Part shown: one piece after another, positions 1 to 13,445 of the stretch
How positions within the stretch are numbered: the first letter of the stretch is position 1
How the letters are laid out: each line of letters starts with the position of its first letter
Source: Plantago elongata
Taxonomy: Eukaryota > Streptophyta > Magnoliopsida > Lamiales > Plantaginaceae
Assembly (NCBI GenBank): GCA_036897095.1
Contig: JAYMSP010000039.1
Location: forward strand, 44,734-108,733
Length of the DNA stretch: 64,000 nt
Reading direction: 5' to 3'
The notes under the pieces: generated by a model
What the model saw: the letters and a program-made list of their open reading frames with translations, nothing else
What the model was told of the DNA's origin: nothing
The model's database searches: none
Position numbers and translations under genes: made by a program

Positions 1-1243
1 CCCTTAGCCCGACTTCTCAGCCAAAAGCTCCTACCTTTGGCCCGGAAACTTGCTCTTCACAGCAATGAAGACCGGAAAAGGATTCTCAAGGTTAGTTGTA
101 TTGTTTTTTTATACAACAAAAATGAAGCTTTACTGTATATTTTTTTGAAACAGGTATTGGTTGGAGGTGAATCGTCTGAGATGCACTTCGTTGTCAAGCT
201 TAATTGTATATTATATGTGAATGGGTCTAATTTTAGTTTTAAATTTGTTTTGGCCAAGGAAATAGGAGCATAATTTGGGAAGTGACGTTCCACTAAAGAA
301 TCTGGATAGAATAGTCTCCTCATTCGCTATGCAAATGAAGTATGGTCATGAAAATATTAATTTTGAAGTCGATGCAAAAGCTCATGATGAATCAGAGTTT
401 AAGGAATTGGGTTTTTCATTTCATGGATTGGGTTTTTGCATGATGGAATTGGGGCTTTCTCTTGCGCGTGTTTGTGATAAGTTAATTGCTGGTTGTGAGC
501 TGGAACAGAGTTTATTGCAAGGTGGTACGGCCAAAGGCAGGTTAATACATTATCATTCGGTTTCTGATAATGTTTTTCTGGGTAGAGAAGCATCGAAGAG
601 AAAAGGTTCAGGCAATGGAGGTCAAGATAATTTGAAGAAAGATATTGATTTGGGTGATGGTGGTAAATCGAATTTGTGGCAGCAGTGGCATTATGATTAT
701 GGGATATTTACGTTTCTGACAGCTCCGATGTTTTTGTTGTCGAGTGGAAATGATGGGCAAGAATGTGAGTCACCAAGTGGCCACTCTTATTTGCAAGTGT
801 TTCATCCAGAGATGAATCGTGTACTATACGTGAAAGTGCCTAAAGGGAGTTGTATTGTTCAAGTGGGAGAAGCTGCAGATGTTTTGTCCAATGGGAAGCT
901 TCGAGCAACTCTTCATTCTGTTACGAGACCAGCTGAGGCTGATAATTTGAGCAGGGAGAATTTTGTCATCTTTTTGCAGCCTGCATGGACCAAGACGTTG
1001 TCACTTTCTGATTATTCCAAGGAGCGATTAACTTCCAGTTCTGATTTTTGCACTGAGAGGGTGTATAACGAGGAGGAAGCAAATGGACTGACACGGAACC
1101 TTCACAATATTGTCCCTCCACTATCCAAAAGGTTGCGAGATGGCATGACATTTGCTGAATTTTCGAAAGAAACTACAAAGCAGTATTATGGTGGTCAAGG
1201 TCTGCAATCACTCAGAAGTTTCTGTATTAAGGGCGGAGACTAG
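1..1243 (+). CDS. Fe(II)/2-oxoglutarate oxygenase-like protein (isopenicillin N synthase-like fold), 5' truncated
   Basis: The two exons seen are 1-90 and 266-1243, joined in phase 0 (AAG|GTTAGT ... ATAG|GAG); the gene begins left of the window. The visible part is about 355 residues. WHYDYG supplies an H-x-D pair and ATLHSVTRP the distal His, together the metal triad of non-haem Fe(II) dioxygenases, about 73 residues apart. The flanks (GIFTFLTAP before, FVIFLQP after) fit the double-stranded beta-helix core. The position where the family's 2-oxoglutarate-binding R-x-S is expected reads R-E-N, so co-substrate binding may differ. The N-terminal half is poorly conserved to my eye. It converges on the lamina gene downstream. 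Family membership is seen in the motifs; substrate and pathway are unknown. Confidence 0.8.
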
Positions 1244-2516
1244 ACTAATTTGTTGTATTTAGCAGTTTCTGTGGGATTACTTGCCCATTTAGTTGTAGCC
1301 ATTGCAATTTGTTTTGAAATAGGTTCACTGATTATCATTGACATCAATCTCTTCAACCTTGAACATATAATGAGAAAAATAAAATACAGACTCAAGGAGC
1401 TAAGAAAGCAATTTGCAGAAAGTAACTAAAACCATCACCAACCGCCATTAATGGCTGCTTGTTAAGTTGTTTACAAGAAGAGGAGAATGATGATTCTATT
1501 TATTGATGGAATCTGTATCCCACGAGTGTTTGAATTGAATTTCGGAAGAAAAACTCAGTTTTATGTATCATCCGTACCATTGCCATCACAATCTTTCCAT
1601 TTTGCCAGATCATACCCGATGTACTCGTATACAGACTGGCTCCGGCTCTACCTTGAAAAACTGCAGAGACCAGAGTTCAGAGTCATTTGGACCGGTATTG
1701 TACATGTGTCTTGGTCCGGTTCAGAATAATGTTCTAAATCAAATCATGGGATCATAAAATTATTTTAATTTATCACCCTCGTACATTTAACTCGATGAAC
1801 ATTGATTTGACCTAAAATACACTTCAAATACCCCTATTTCAGATTCATTCCAAACACAATTTCACCAAAATCCATCCAAATATACATTCAAATTCTATAC
1901 CAACCCCTAAATTGTTAAATACAAAACGTTACTTCAGATTTCTAGTTTACTTGCTAAAATTTGCACATATATAGAAATTTGCACTTCCAGATGCTCAAAT
2001 CGGTTATACAGACCTTGTCACTCAAAATCCAAACACTTCTACTACAAGAAAGGTCAATTCAGAAACCCAAAATCTTGGCAAACTATATCCAAGAAATGTA
2101 AGCATACCCAAATCCATCCTGTCATCGTTATTATCAAAACGCACACCAACCAGCACAAACAGAGTGCTCATATTGTAAGTCTCATTATAAGATACTATTA
2201 ACACAATCTATTCTTGCAAGAGTAGATCGCCACACCACAAAGAGTAAACTTGATGACTTGAACACAAGTAGATATCTGCCTCGGTTAATGTACATGATTG
2301 GAGAGAAAGTCAGTGTCTATGACCTATGAGCACAATTGGTCACCATATCCAACATTTCTGCCTATTACCTGAAAGGGAGTGTAGATCAATGAGTATATAA
2401 CGACATAAATATGATGAAGACAGAGGAAAGAGGACCGAAAAGAAAGGGAATGTTACCTATTCCTATTCCTAGTCACTAAGATACCAAGCTAAAAATAAAT
2501 GTGTTTGCTTGGTCAT
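1244..2516. other. Intergenic stretch between two convergent genes
   Basis: Holds the 3' flanks of both neighbours and one MITE relic at about 1753-1907. Short open frames here have no codon or motif support. I see nothing else. Confidence 0.5.
1753..1907 (-). mobile_element. Degenerate MITE, member of the 159-bp GGGG-TIR family
   Basis: Read on the minus strand, it starts GGGGTTGGTATAGAATTTG and runs through the same internal blocks (GGATTTTGGTGAAATTG, GTATTTGAAGTGTATTTTAGG, GTTCATCGA) as the copies at 48479 and 56794. The intact end lies next to a TAA at 1908-1910. The other end has diverged and its boundary is only estimated. Confidence 0.6.
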
Positions 2517-5500
2517 TTAAGACTTCCCATTTTCTTCCAGCACTATGCCACCATTGTTCTCCACTTTATCAGCATTCTGCTCAAATGTTACTACTTCCTG
2601 CACAAGATTCAAAAGCACAATGAAACTGTAAGTGCCAAAATAATCAATCACATTGCCCAGTTTCCATACAGAGAACATACTCTTGAACTTCATGGGGGTA
2701 ATATTTATTCATTTCCTTGTACTTAATTGCCAATATCTATTGTTAAATTTTGATTTTGTCGATCATGACTCATGAGTACGCAAGAAACTAGAACTCACTG
2801 GTCGGAGACAATCAATTAGAAAATGTGAAAATGAGATTTTGAAGTTCCATGTGTTCTTAATAGCCCTGGACTGCTGGGCCATTACATATATTAACTCCAA
2901 AACTAAGTGGCTGAAGAACTGGAACTTGTTAGATTGTTTTAACTTTCAAAGAAATACGAGTTCAAGTAGATAAAACTATGCAAAATAAACTTCAGAAATT
3001 AAAAAAGTAAATATGTAGTCACAACTCACAAAAAGGCATAATAAACATCATTCAGCTAAATAAGGTCCAACAAGACAACATGGTCATATAAAGGGAACAC
3101 CAGGAGGCATGATAATATGTTCACTAGTTTCACAAGAAAAGTACCTCAATTTCCCCAGTCACTCTTTCAAAATCAACAGTTGTTACTTCCTGAACAGTGA
3201 TTATTTTGTCTATATATACGGTAGTCTCCGTACCAATTGAAGTGTCATTAGACGTCAGAATTGCATCATTGGAAGTGTTCTTATGTGAAGAACTGCAAAA
3301 AAGAAAACAAATTAACTTGAGAAAAAAAGGTATACAAGAGAATCATATTTAGTGCATAAATCATCTTCAAAAAACTTAGTTCCTGCAAAAGGGGTACCTT
3401 GGGGAGGCATCTTCCGATGTATCTTCAGCTTTATGTGCTGCCCCACCATTTTCTATCCTCCTCTTCTTGTCACTGTGTCTTTGATCAAGCAGTGTATCAG
3501 CACAGCGCTTGAGCCACGAAAAAGGAGCAGAAAGGGGAGAGGAAGACTTGTCAGACTCTTTCGTAGGTGGTGTACGATGACCAGACCCATTGATCCTGTT
3601 TCGACTTTTACCCAATACAATCTCATTTTGTGGTTTCAAGGATCTTTTGGCATAAGATTTCTGTTTGCAAGACTCCAAGTTCTCCTGGTGCATCTTGAGA
3701 ACCGCAATAGAATCCAATTTATCTTTCACGCCCTCCAAATTCTTCAGGTTTTCAATCTGAGAAAGAATCTCATGTCGGTCAGCTCGAAGTGATTCCCTTT
3801 GTTTTTCCAATCTGTCTCTCTGCGCCTCGAGCTGTTCTATTGAAGTGTTCAATTCAGCCCATTCCTTTGCCCTCTTTTCACGATCCAAATTAATTTCTCT
3901 TCTTTCAGCATCAAGTCTCTTCATCTCAGAGTTCACATGTTCCAGTTCCTTCCCTACGTTTTCTTTAAGGGAAGCAATATTTTGAAGTTCCTTCTTTTTT
4001 TCTTCTTCGAATTCTCTCTCTTTCTCTCTGAGGTAGCTCTCAATTTCTTCCCGTCTCCTCTCAATACAGTTCTCCAGCTCTTTCTTCTGCAAGTCAATAT
4101 CAAGTAAAAAATCTGCACGTTCCTTGTGAATTTTGTTAAACCACTCGGTACGTTCGCGCTCAAGTTCACTCATGAATGCTTCTCTGTCATGGGAAAGAGA
4201 CTCAAGATTATTTTTATATTCAACTCTCATTGCATCCTTCTCAGCCTTCAAGCTCTCACGTTCATCCTTCAGGTACTTAGAGATGTTTGAACTCTCCTGA
4301 GCAATACGTTCTGCTTCTTTTTCAAGTTCCACTCTTTTCTCATCAATTAACTCCCACTCAGCTTCAAATTTTGCCTTTTCTGACTTCAAGTGGTCGGCCT
4401 CAGCCTCAAGTTCCTTTTTTTGTGCAGTGATTGAATCAATCTCTTCTTTAAGCCTCAACTCAAGAGCAAGTAATTCGTTTGTTTCACTCTCCATGGCCTC
4501 TGCTTTCTCTTCGGCATCATTTATATGTTTTTTCTTCCCTTCCAGAAGATTAGAGGACTTCTCAATGTCCAATTTCATTAGACTGATCTCGTCCCTCTCT
4601 TGTTTAAGAAACTTTGTCTTTGATTCCAGTTCCTCTAGGGCAATTAAAAGATCTGCTTCCTTTTTCCCAACAATCATAGACCTCTCTTCCAATTCTTTTA
4701 CACTTTCAAGAAGACGCTTGGATTTAACATCCAATTCTTGCTCTCTTTCTGAAACATAGTCCTCCCGCTGCTTGATATCTAATTCATTCAACTCCCAAGC
4801 CCGCCTTTTAGCATCAATTTCTTTGTCTACCAATTTACGTTTCATTTCCAGTTCTGCCTCCAGAGCAGAGCTTTTCAATGACAAACTTGCTTCGCGTATA
4901 GACATTATTTGTTGCACATTATCCTGCAATTGAAGAAAAGGGGCAAATTGTGATGAAGATCGCTCAATACCAATTCAACTACAAAGGTTTCATGGTAGAT
5001 ATATTTCGGAGCTAAATAAATTTGAACAATACCCTCCGAGTGTACCCCGAAAATAACAGAAGCCACTGACAGCTTTAACAAAAACTATTGAAGGTAACAT
5101 GCAAATTATTAGCATTGCATACAAAAAGTAACACATGCTCCACCAATTCATCACAAACAATTCAATTAAGTTGCCTAGTTTTATGAGTTTGAAGAAGTAA
5201 CATATAGTTAAACTAGGTAACTTTGGCAAAAAGTCAGATTTAATTCATGAAAAGGATTACCACAGGTGAAATAGTGAAGTTGTTTTGAGAAATGCAGATA
5301 GTATACTGAGATGATCTCATTTCTTCAATATGCATCTGAACATTCAGTGCTTTCATTTCAGATTTAACAATTAAGTCAGCTAAATAACATTCTTACTCGC
5401 CATATCTAGATTCCAAACTACTAGACTTACAGATTCTTTACTCGCGTGTTTGGCTTGAGATAGTACTATCTCTTCCTCTTTCTTGAGAAGACCCTCTTCC

Positions 5501-7570
5501 TTTTTAACGATATCCTATTCACACAGAAAAAAGGTAAATATAATAACGATGCCACATAATAACATATGCACACAAAAAAATGAAGGGGGGAAAGGTGATT
5601 ATTGTTGACCTCCTCTCTTGCTGACAAAGAGCTTGCTTTTAGCTCAAGAGCTTGTTTTTCTTCATATAGAGCTCTACGTTCTTTCTCCAGATTAAACTTC
5701 AAATCCATCAAGCCCTTCTCAACTCTCTCCAATTCTTTAGATTTAGTGGAAATATATTCTTCTCTCTGATTTTGCAAGGATTGCCCATCAAGAAATCTTT
5801 CTTCTCTCTGCTGCAGAGCTTTTTGCCTTTCAGTTAAGGACTGCCTCTCAAGCCGGATCTCTTCCTCTCTAGCATCAAGTCTATGATAGCATTATCAAGA
5901 GCATATATCATAGTGTCAGTCACTTCATATAAGTAGCATGGAGATTGAAAACAAAATAGAATGACAAGATATAACAATGAAACAACTTTGTGAGGTAAGA
6001 CAAAGCTATGCATTAAGTAGATCCAGATGGCAACTTCTTTCAACTGAGAAGTAAATAAGGTATATGAATGTTCTGATAAACAAAAAACAGACAACGGAAA
6101 AGTGATAAAACACCAAAAGGAAGCAATGACTCTGGATGCAGAAAGTAAGAAAGGAAAAACAGCAATATAGCTTGGTGTAGAGTACCAGAGACAGAAAATT
6201 GAAGATGGAATCAATCAAAGTCTTACTCAGTCTTTGAAGAGAGTATCCGCCTTCTTAAATCATCTTCACGTTCTTCAACTTCGTGCAACTTTCTTTCAGC
6301 CGTTTTATGGAAGCGAGTTGCCTCAGCTTCCAAAGATTCTGCTGCACGCAATTTGTTATCAGCTTCAGTCAACTTCACCTGCGCATCTTCCACCATACTG
6401 CGCCCCTCAGCTAACTTAGTGTCCGCTGCAACTTTAAGTTCTGCATATTCAGCACGCATCTCGTGTAACGACTTCTCAATCTACAGAAAACAAAACACGA
6501 AATCACATGAACATCACACAACACAAAACAATCTATTGAGGGGCATTGTTGGTGTCTTATGTCCTCATCCTGCAACTTATTCTCTTTGAGTAAATAAAGT
6601 TGAGAAAACACAATCGAAAAGGTAATTACATTCTTCACGCATTCTTTCTCAATGCCAAGTGCCTTCTTCAGACGTTCTTCTTGTTTTCTCGCCTCAGCCA
6701 ACTCCGAGGCATGAGAAGCCTTCTCGCGCTTAAAATTCAATTCAGCTGCATCCACTGCAGATTTAGCCTCTTCATTTTTTGAGAGCCATTCCTTTCTTTC
6801 TAAGATGAGAAGACCCATTTGATATTGGTGGTCATACATCTGATTCAGGCAACAACAAAGGGTTAACTTGACATAACGTTTAAAACATTTAGCACCTCAA
6901 TCAGAAAACTTCAATGTAAGAATGATTTCAAAACTCAGGGAAAACTAACCAAAACATCCAGCAATGTCCCCTTTTTCCAATTAGTCATACATGAAACTAA
7001 AATTGAGCTTTGACAGTCCTTCAAACAATTGCCCTCTTCTCGTTGTAAATTTTGCATTTTCATTTGAAAAACACCAATATGTTATGAGAAATTGAAACTT
7101 CACATACTTTGATCCACGAATTTTAAAAAATCTCGAATTCATGGAGCAATAAATTCAATAACTCGGCACAGTAAAAAAACCAAGGCATTCATGGTAACAC
7201 ACTAACTAAGATACTTCCCCAAACCAAAATCCAACAAAAACCACCAAATCAAATCACAACATTCTCAAACGGGTCCAAAACAAAATCAAGAAAAACCAAA
7301 GTCAATCAATAATCAAGAATAGCAAGTCACAATAACAACAGAGTAAAAAGAATGAAAGAAAATCACCTCAGCTTCGAGTTTAGCAATATAAGCGATGAGA
7401 GCAGCCTTATCTCGTCGTTTAATCGACTGTTCATCAAACCCAGCTTCCTTAAGCCGCTTCCAAATGGCCTCATCGCTTAAAGGGGTTTTGAAAACCCTAG
7501 CTGAGACTGAACTCGGCGAAACCGGGATTCTCGCCGCAGTCCTCGGCGTCACGGCCAACTGCTCCGTCAT
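2517..7570 (-). CDS. CRWN4: Nuclear lamina-like coiled-coil protein, CRWN4/NMCP2 type
   Basis: Eight exons on the minus strand: 7570-7367, 6839-6630, 6480-6227, 5880-5610, 5514-5431, 4923-3398, 3292-3145 and 2597-2517, phases continuous, giving 925 residues. The N-terminus has the family block with LSDEAIWKRLKEAGFDE followed by KRRDKAALIAYIAKLEAE. A very long charged coiled coil follows (about residues 55-750). Near the C-terminus are the conserved PFSWLKRC motif and a basic KKRR run that could be a nuclear localisation signal. CRWN proteins form the plant nucleoskeleton at the inner nuclear envelope and control nuclear size and chromatin; CRWN4 is the NMCP2-type branch. The intron 4 donor is a weak GTCAAC, supported by frame and family continuity. 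The last two exons are short and little conserved. Length is near the 900-1050 I recall for the family. Confidence 0.92.
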
Positions 7571-9431
7571 GGTTGAATTCAGACCGGTAATGCTCGATGA
7601 ACTGATGAATTTTGGAGATGATTTGTACTAGTTCGATTCTGTTCTTGGCGCACTTTAAGAAGAAGAAAGGTGTGGACTCTCACCACTACAGCACACTTTC
7701 TCTTTCTAAACTTTGATTTATTTTGCTTTTGAACGGTGTCGTTTTGGTGAATTTAAAATTTGAAAAAAGAATGTGAATGGAAATTATATTTGTGTACAGT
7801 CTGTAGAAAGGAGAGTATTTGCTGTATCAATTCAATATACTTTTTTGATTCTTTTGACTAGTAACTCCTCAGTAACATCCAAAACTTTTTGATATTATTT
7901 TTAACGTAGTTAATTATTTTTATTATAATATAAATATTAAATTAGTTAGTAGAGATTTATTAGTATATATAGTTTTTAAGTATAATATAAATATTAAATT
8001 AATGAATAAAAATATTTTTATTATTGTTTGTATGTATATAATTTGATGGTACGTTCATAAAATAAATACATATCTTATCTTATAAGTGGACACAGAGAGT
8101 AGAGAGTAGTAAGTAATTTGATTTTTATTACATACTCCAGTCAATTCAATTTCCTGAATATAGTTCATCAATATTTCTTGTTGGGTTTCTAGATTAACCT
8201 TCTTACCCTTTCCTCGTAATTAGCCGCAAGAATGACTTGAGAAATACGATGAAAATTTCTAAAAATTGTACACTAAGCTATAACATTATAGATGTGAGTA
8301 TTTTTGAATAATTTAAATATTGTATGATATATAAATTACACGATCGTATTACTTTGTAAAATACAAAATCAACAATCACAAAGAGAGAAGTAAATTTGTA
8401 TATCTTTTTCATAATGGTTCTCTTAGGTGCAAGAATATTTAAAATAATGTTTTATATGATTTACTTTCAAACCTAAAGGTCAATATAAATAGTTTGTAAA
8501 ATTATGTTTGAATTATATTATATTCTTTTTAGTTTAAAATCACTTCAGTTTAATTTAATTTAAATTAGTTCTATTTAGTTTAGTTCCATTTAATTTAATA
8601 CAGTTTAGGAAATTTTAGTGAAATAGAAGAGAGCTTAGTTAATTACATGTCTCTATTGATGCCTTTAATTGTGCAATTATTCCCCTGTTATTGAACTTTG
8701 CTTATTTAGAAGAAAAGACAAGACGTTTAAATTGTTGTCCTCTGATCTCTATTGGTTGCCAGATCTTGTTGTGGTTTGTGCATTTTTTTTTCCAGTATTT
8801 CAGTGCTGTCGCAGGTACGATTTGTACGAAAAAATTCAAATTTTTATATAAAAAATATAATTTGAATTGAGTTTTTCAAATTCGATTGTATTAAAAACAG
8901 TAAATAATGAATTTGTTTACCATTACATTTTCTACTAATCTTTCAGTTTCATGATCTTTTTTAAGCTAACTGGAAAAGTTAGCTGGTTTGAGAAACAAAT
9001 CAAATTAGTTTGTTGAAAAAAAAGATATCTAACCAGCTACCAGTTAATAGTTAATTATTCTAAACGGGTACAATATGTCCCTTACTCCTTCAAATACTCT
9101 GGCCATTATTATAGCCTTCGATTTTCCTTGTTAATCCACGAAAACAGTCTCCTTCACACAAATTAAACAAAGAGTCCTCATCACGGACACGGGAGTCTGG
9201 GTGGTTAAGCCTAATAAAGTTGAAGGAACCAAATTCATCTCAGTTTTGCAACAGGTTGCTTTTAAGTAATCTTCAAACATGCAACTTGTGATAAGTAAAT
9301 GGCCTTGAGCCCTTGAGAAAACTGTGGACCAGTTATATTATTTTGAGTTATTAGTAGAACTGTTGTGGAAAGTTCGGTAGCGCTGTACAAGTAGAAACAC
9401 AAACAATACATGATTCTGGTATTAGAGACCA
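7571..9431. other. Intergenic stretch between CRWN4 promoter side and PRCP 3' end
   Basis: AT-rich. A 20-bp direct repeat (ATAATATAAATATTAAATTA) occurs near 7923 and 7981. A CAGTT-family repeat lies at 8521-8609. Around 8955-9060, similar segments containing AGCTAACT/AGCTGG resemble a second stretch near 29520-29650. No gene is seen. Confidence 0.5.
8521..8609. repeat. CAGTT-rich repeat, degenerate copy
   Basis: AAAATCACTTCAGTTTAATT followed by tandem degenerate 5-10 bp TTTAGTT/TTTAATT units. This matches the core of the CAGTT MITE family seen best at 52913-53219. No terminal repeats remain. Confidence 0.5.
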
Positions 9432-12400
9432 TTACATGTCAAAAACTGCCTTCTTTTTATTGTAGTACTCGTCCAACCAGCCTCGGATCAATCTGACTTC
9501 AGCTGCTCTTTGCTCCAACAGCCAATCAGGATCATTGGGAGTAGCCGGGCGCAAATCCAAGTGATGAGCCCCTAATTTGAAGTTAAGAGTCAGTCATGTT
9601 GCACCTGAATTTACATTTCTTCTACAGCTAATAACAAAGAGCGGCTTTCATTTTAACACCTTGAATACTAAGAGAAGCTGAGAGTGGCAAGGCAACTACA
9701 ACGCCTATAGCGACATTATAAAGCAGCCAAAGCAGTGTTAACCAGAATATAAGCATCGTGTTTAAAGAGGGTATCAGATAATCTGCCAGGTCATAGTAGC
9801 TACATTCTGAGAATGCATATACAACAACAGAAAGTTTACCTGGCACATCTACATTATAAAACGGGAAAGGAATGAAGCATCTTGATAAACTATGGACTCT
9901 GTACTTCGCAAATTTTAATCTGTTTCTACATATTGTCATACCAAGACTTGGTCCGATTGCAGGTATTGTTAAAAGGCATGCATATTATTATCCTTGATAA
10001 TTGGTCTCGACATAAATATATACCTTTTTCTGTCACAAGAGCCACAATAGTTTCGGATATATCCTCCAGAACACTGCAATCAGAGAAATAAGTTTCTCAA
10101 ATGCTCAAATGGTTAAGCAATGGATGTTAAAGCAAATCTATTTAAATAGAAGGTTTTGGGGGCAACCTGCCACCACTCCAAGGATCCAACAGCCCGTTCG
10201 AGAATATGATGTTACTTCCGAAATTTTTTAATGCGTCCTTAAAATCCTTCAAAGTGGAACAAACAAGAAGAGGATAAAGGTGATTTTACAGTTATACTTC
10301 TACAAAAAAAACTGCAATGCGAAAGAAGAAGTTTCATACATGTCCACCAAATTCTGTAGTTATCCAGGTAGGCCGTGGCTTGACGTTGTAGTTCTTCAGG
10401 CATGAAACTTCATCATCGGTGGCATTATAACCATATGGTGGGAACATGCTGTTATTCCCGCTAGTAGCTGGCATGACCATCTCCGTGCATGCCTGATGAT
10501 CCCAGGAAACAAGGTGCTTAATCCCATTATATGTCATTTATGTAAATGTTGTAAGGATGTGAAGAACGAAAAGGCAAAAGGGGTCAAAGTGTCAAACAGT
10601 CCGAACATACCTGCCAGTTCCACCCGTTCATACCATGAGGATCGTCATCCAGATCAAAGCAATCAACTGTTTCAGTATAATTGTAATACACACTAACTCC
10701 ATTAAATACCATCTGTAAGATACTAGACCCCTCGGGTGAATTGTCAATCTTTCGGCATACCTGAGATTGAAAATTATACTGTTATCGATAATCACACAAG
10801 AGCAATATAACAAGCATACTCGATTTGAATCTGCATGACTCCATATACCATGTGTATAATATAAAATCACATAGTGTGTGTATTTCCCAAAGGTCGTCTT
10901 GCAAAAATTACTTGCAACAGTTGCATATAAGTGAAAACTGGAGTCCACATGAAAGGAGCATCTTAAAAACCATAAAATGAGAGAGCGCTTCAAACTCATG
11001 CCTCTTTAATTGGATTTCCAGGCATTGGCATTAGGAAGTCAGCAGGATAAGGGTAATCTCCCATAGCCAAATAACTATAAGCAGAAGACAGCCAATCTGA
11101 GAGATCATCGGCGCTCTCCAGCTTCCTGCATAAAATTGTCACATGCATACAACATCAGGTGCACAATAATTTCCAGTAAGGGATGCATAAATACTGGCAC
11201 AAGAACCGTCTTACTTGCAAATGCGGAAAGTATCAGTTAGGCTCTGAAGTCCATTATTTTTCTGTCCCTCAGATTCAATTACATCCCAAGAATCCTTTAT
11301 GGTATTAAAGCAACTAACACTTTCACGCTGCCAACGAATCAATAAACAAGTGTCACAATCCAGAAGATATACAAGTACTACACATGAACAATCATTTCAC
11401 ACTTATTATACATACTTTAAAATCATTAGAGACAATGTCATAAAATGTATCTGAAGGCACAACATCCTCAAATTGAAGAAGAGGTGCCGAAGAAGCAAGG
11501 GCCCCTATAGCAATATGGGGATACTTCAGCCTCATCCATGCAGCCAACACTGTTGCACATACATCAATCAGCTAGAAACTTTCAATGCAAATAAAACTAA
11601 CTAATGAACGAGTAAAATTGCATAAATTAACATCTAATGTAACAAAATTTACTTCATCTATATTGATCCACCAAATAAAAATCTAGCATATATTGATATA
11701 TACATCGATAGACCAAATAAATCTAGTCTCTAGAAGCTAAAAACATGAATCGCGTAAATTAAGACATCAGAACACGAAAACTTCTTACTTCCTCCATATG
11801 ATCCACCAAACAACACCACAGGACAACCCTGAGCCGATAAATTCTTCTTTAGCTCCGTAATCAACACTGCATAATCAGCCAGTGCTTGCTCGGCTGTTAA
11901 ATGCGCCAATGTGCTAGCATTCCTATATGCTTCCTCTTGACTCCCATACGGCATCGACTCTCCATAATATCTATGCTGCCAAGTGCCAACCAAACAAAAC
12001 ACTTCACGCCCACAAACACAATACTGTAAAAGGCCACTCAACATTCTAATCACAAATCAGTGTAATTCACTTACTAAATTGAGCCTAAAAAGCAATAAAT
12101 TCATGAAAACGAAACTGAATTACTTCAGGAAAAATGATCATGGCTCGAAAGAGAGGGGCGATTTCCCAAACAAAACCGGTATTAGCAGCGAACCACTCAA
12201 TGTTTCCTTCGTTGCCGCAATACAGGAAGATAGGGCCCATTTGTTGAGGGCCGGACCAGTGGTCCGTGTTTATGAGGTAACGGTGGCGGAAAGTTGGGAG
12301 GTTGGAGAAGCTGAAGTGGTCGAGGGTTTGGTCGAAGTACCTGGTTTCGTAGTGGTAGGTTGGAGCTCTGATTTTGGAGGTGGAAGAGAACTTTCCGAGG

Positions 12401-12498
12401 AAGCGAGGGAGATGTTTGGAATCGATAGGTGGTGAGGAGAGGAGTAGGATGAAGCAAGTTATTATGAGAGAGAGTTTGAGAATTGAAGGATCCGCCAT
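9432..12498 (-). CDS. PRCP: Lysosomal Pro-X carboxypeptidase-like serine protease (peptidase family S28)
   Basis: Ten exons on the minus strand: 12498-12124, 11975-11789, 11549-11416, 11327-11215, 11125-11002, 10760-10611, 10492-10340, 10246-10167, 10073-10024 and 9571-9432, giving 501 residues. A signal peptide occupies about residues 1-27. The S28 signatures are in order: [25 protein letters not shown], the nucleophile elbow GGSYGG (Ser184), [10 protein letters not shown] (Asp433) and GAHHLDL (His458 or 459). The family removes C-terminal residues after proline in acidic compartments or the secretory pathway; the plant substrate is not known to me. Intron 5 appears to begin with GC rather than GT. 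The start is the only Met ahead of the signal peptide in that frame. Catalytic residues are all present, so I expect an active enzyme. Confidence 0.93.
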
Positions 12499-12599
12499 TG
12501 TTGGAGCTTCGAATCAGTGAAGTGAGCTACGACTTTTGAGTGTTTTTATGACTAGAAGCGCAGTTTCTAAGATGAAAGAAAAGGAGATCATCAAGCGCT

Positions 12600-12607
12600 A
12601 TATATAT
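12600..12607 (-). promoter_or_regulatory. Candidate TATA box of the PRCP gene
   Basis: A TATATATA run reads correctly on the minus strand about 100 bp upstream of the PRCP start codon. The surrounding DNA is AT-rich, so chance is possible. Confidence 0.35.
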
Positions 12608-13305
12608 AAAATGAAATTGGTGTGCATTCTCATCAACAAAGATCATGCTATATAGTTAAAATTTTATGTGGCATGATTCATTAAATTTTGTTTAGTAATT
12701 TCATAAATAAAAATAAATTATAAAGAAAATATTAATTTAAAAGTAACTATTGAATTTTAGTATATTATAATTTTTATTAAATTGTATATAACTTTATATG
12801 TAAACTCCGAAAAATATTTTGAATATATATTTAGATTCATCTTGACAAGACGAATTCATAGACACCAATCTTATATAGATAATGTTAACTAAATAAATTA
12901 TTTACATATTAAAATAAAAAAGTTATAAATTTAAAGATGTGTTTTGATTTATTAAGAGGACATGAATCCATACATGTCAATTATTTATTAAAATAAGATA
13001 TAAATTTAAATAAGTATTTAATTGTGTAAATTTATATTTTGTCTCACTATTTAATTTTAGTATTTTGACCGCATAGTATATATATAAATTTTATTGAGCC
13101 TCATATAAATTTATCTATGTAACTAAAAAATATTTTAATTAAATAAATTATTAAATCAAAAAATATATATAAATGTATTTAAAAAAATATTTTTTAGAAC
13201 CACAAATATATTTCATTACTCCAAAAATAAGTTATTACAACAGTCAACCGAAGTCTGCACTATTCATATTACCAAATCCAAAACACAACCTATGCAAACT
13301 TGGAC

Positions 13306-13445
13306 ATTGTTCTTTTCAACTTAAAATCACTTCAGTTCAATTTAGTTTCATTCAGTGCAATTTAGCTCAACTCTGCTTAGTTATAATTTATACATTACTT
13401 CAGTTCAGTTTAGTTTAATTCAGTTTCATCCAGTTCAATTCCAAT
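13306..13445. repeat. CAGTT-rich repeat copy
   Basis: Begins TTGTTCTTTTCAACTTAAAA, then TCACTTCAGTTCAATTTAG units, then TTATAATTTATACATTACTT and a second CAGTT array. This is the same order as the complete copy at 52913-53219. The right terminal repeat is missing or decayed. Confidence 0.6.

Noticed and set aside
3352-4759. Plus-strand open frames (for example 146 and 110 codons) opposite CRWN4 exon 6
   Set aside because: They mirror the coiled-coil coding strand; Ser/Phe/Leu-rich translations are the expected antisense of Glu/Lys-rich coding DNA.
9628-9939. Minus-strand 103-codon frame
   Set aside because: It lies wholly inside the last intron of the PRCP gene and has no motif.
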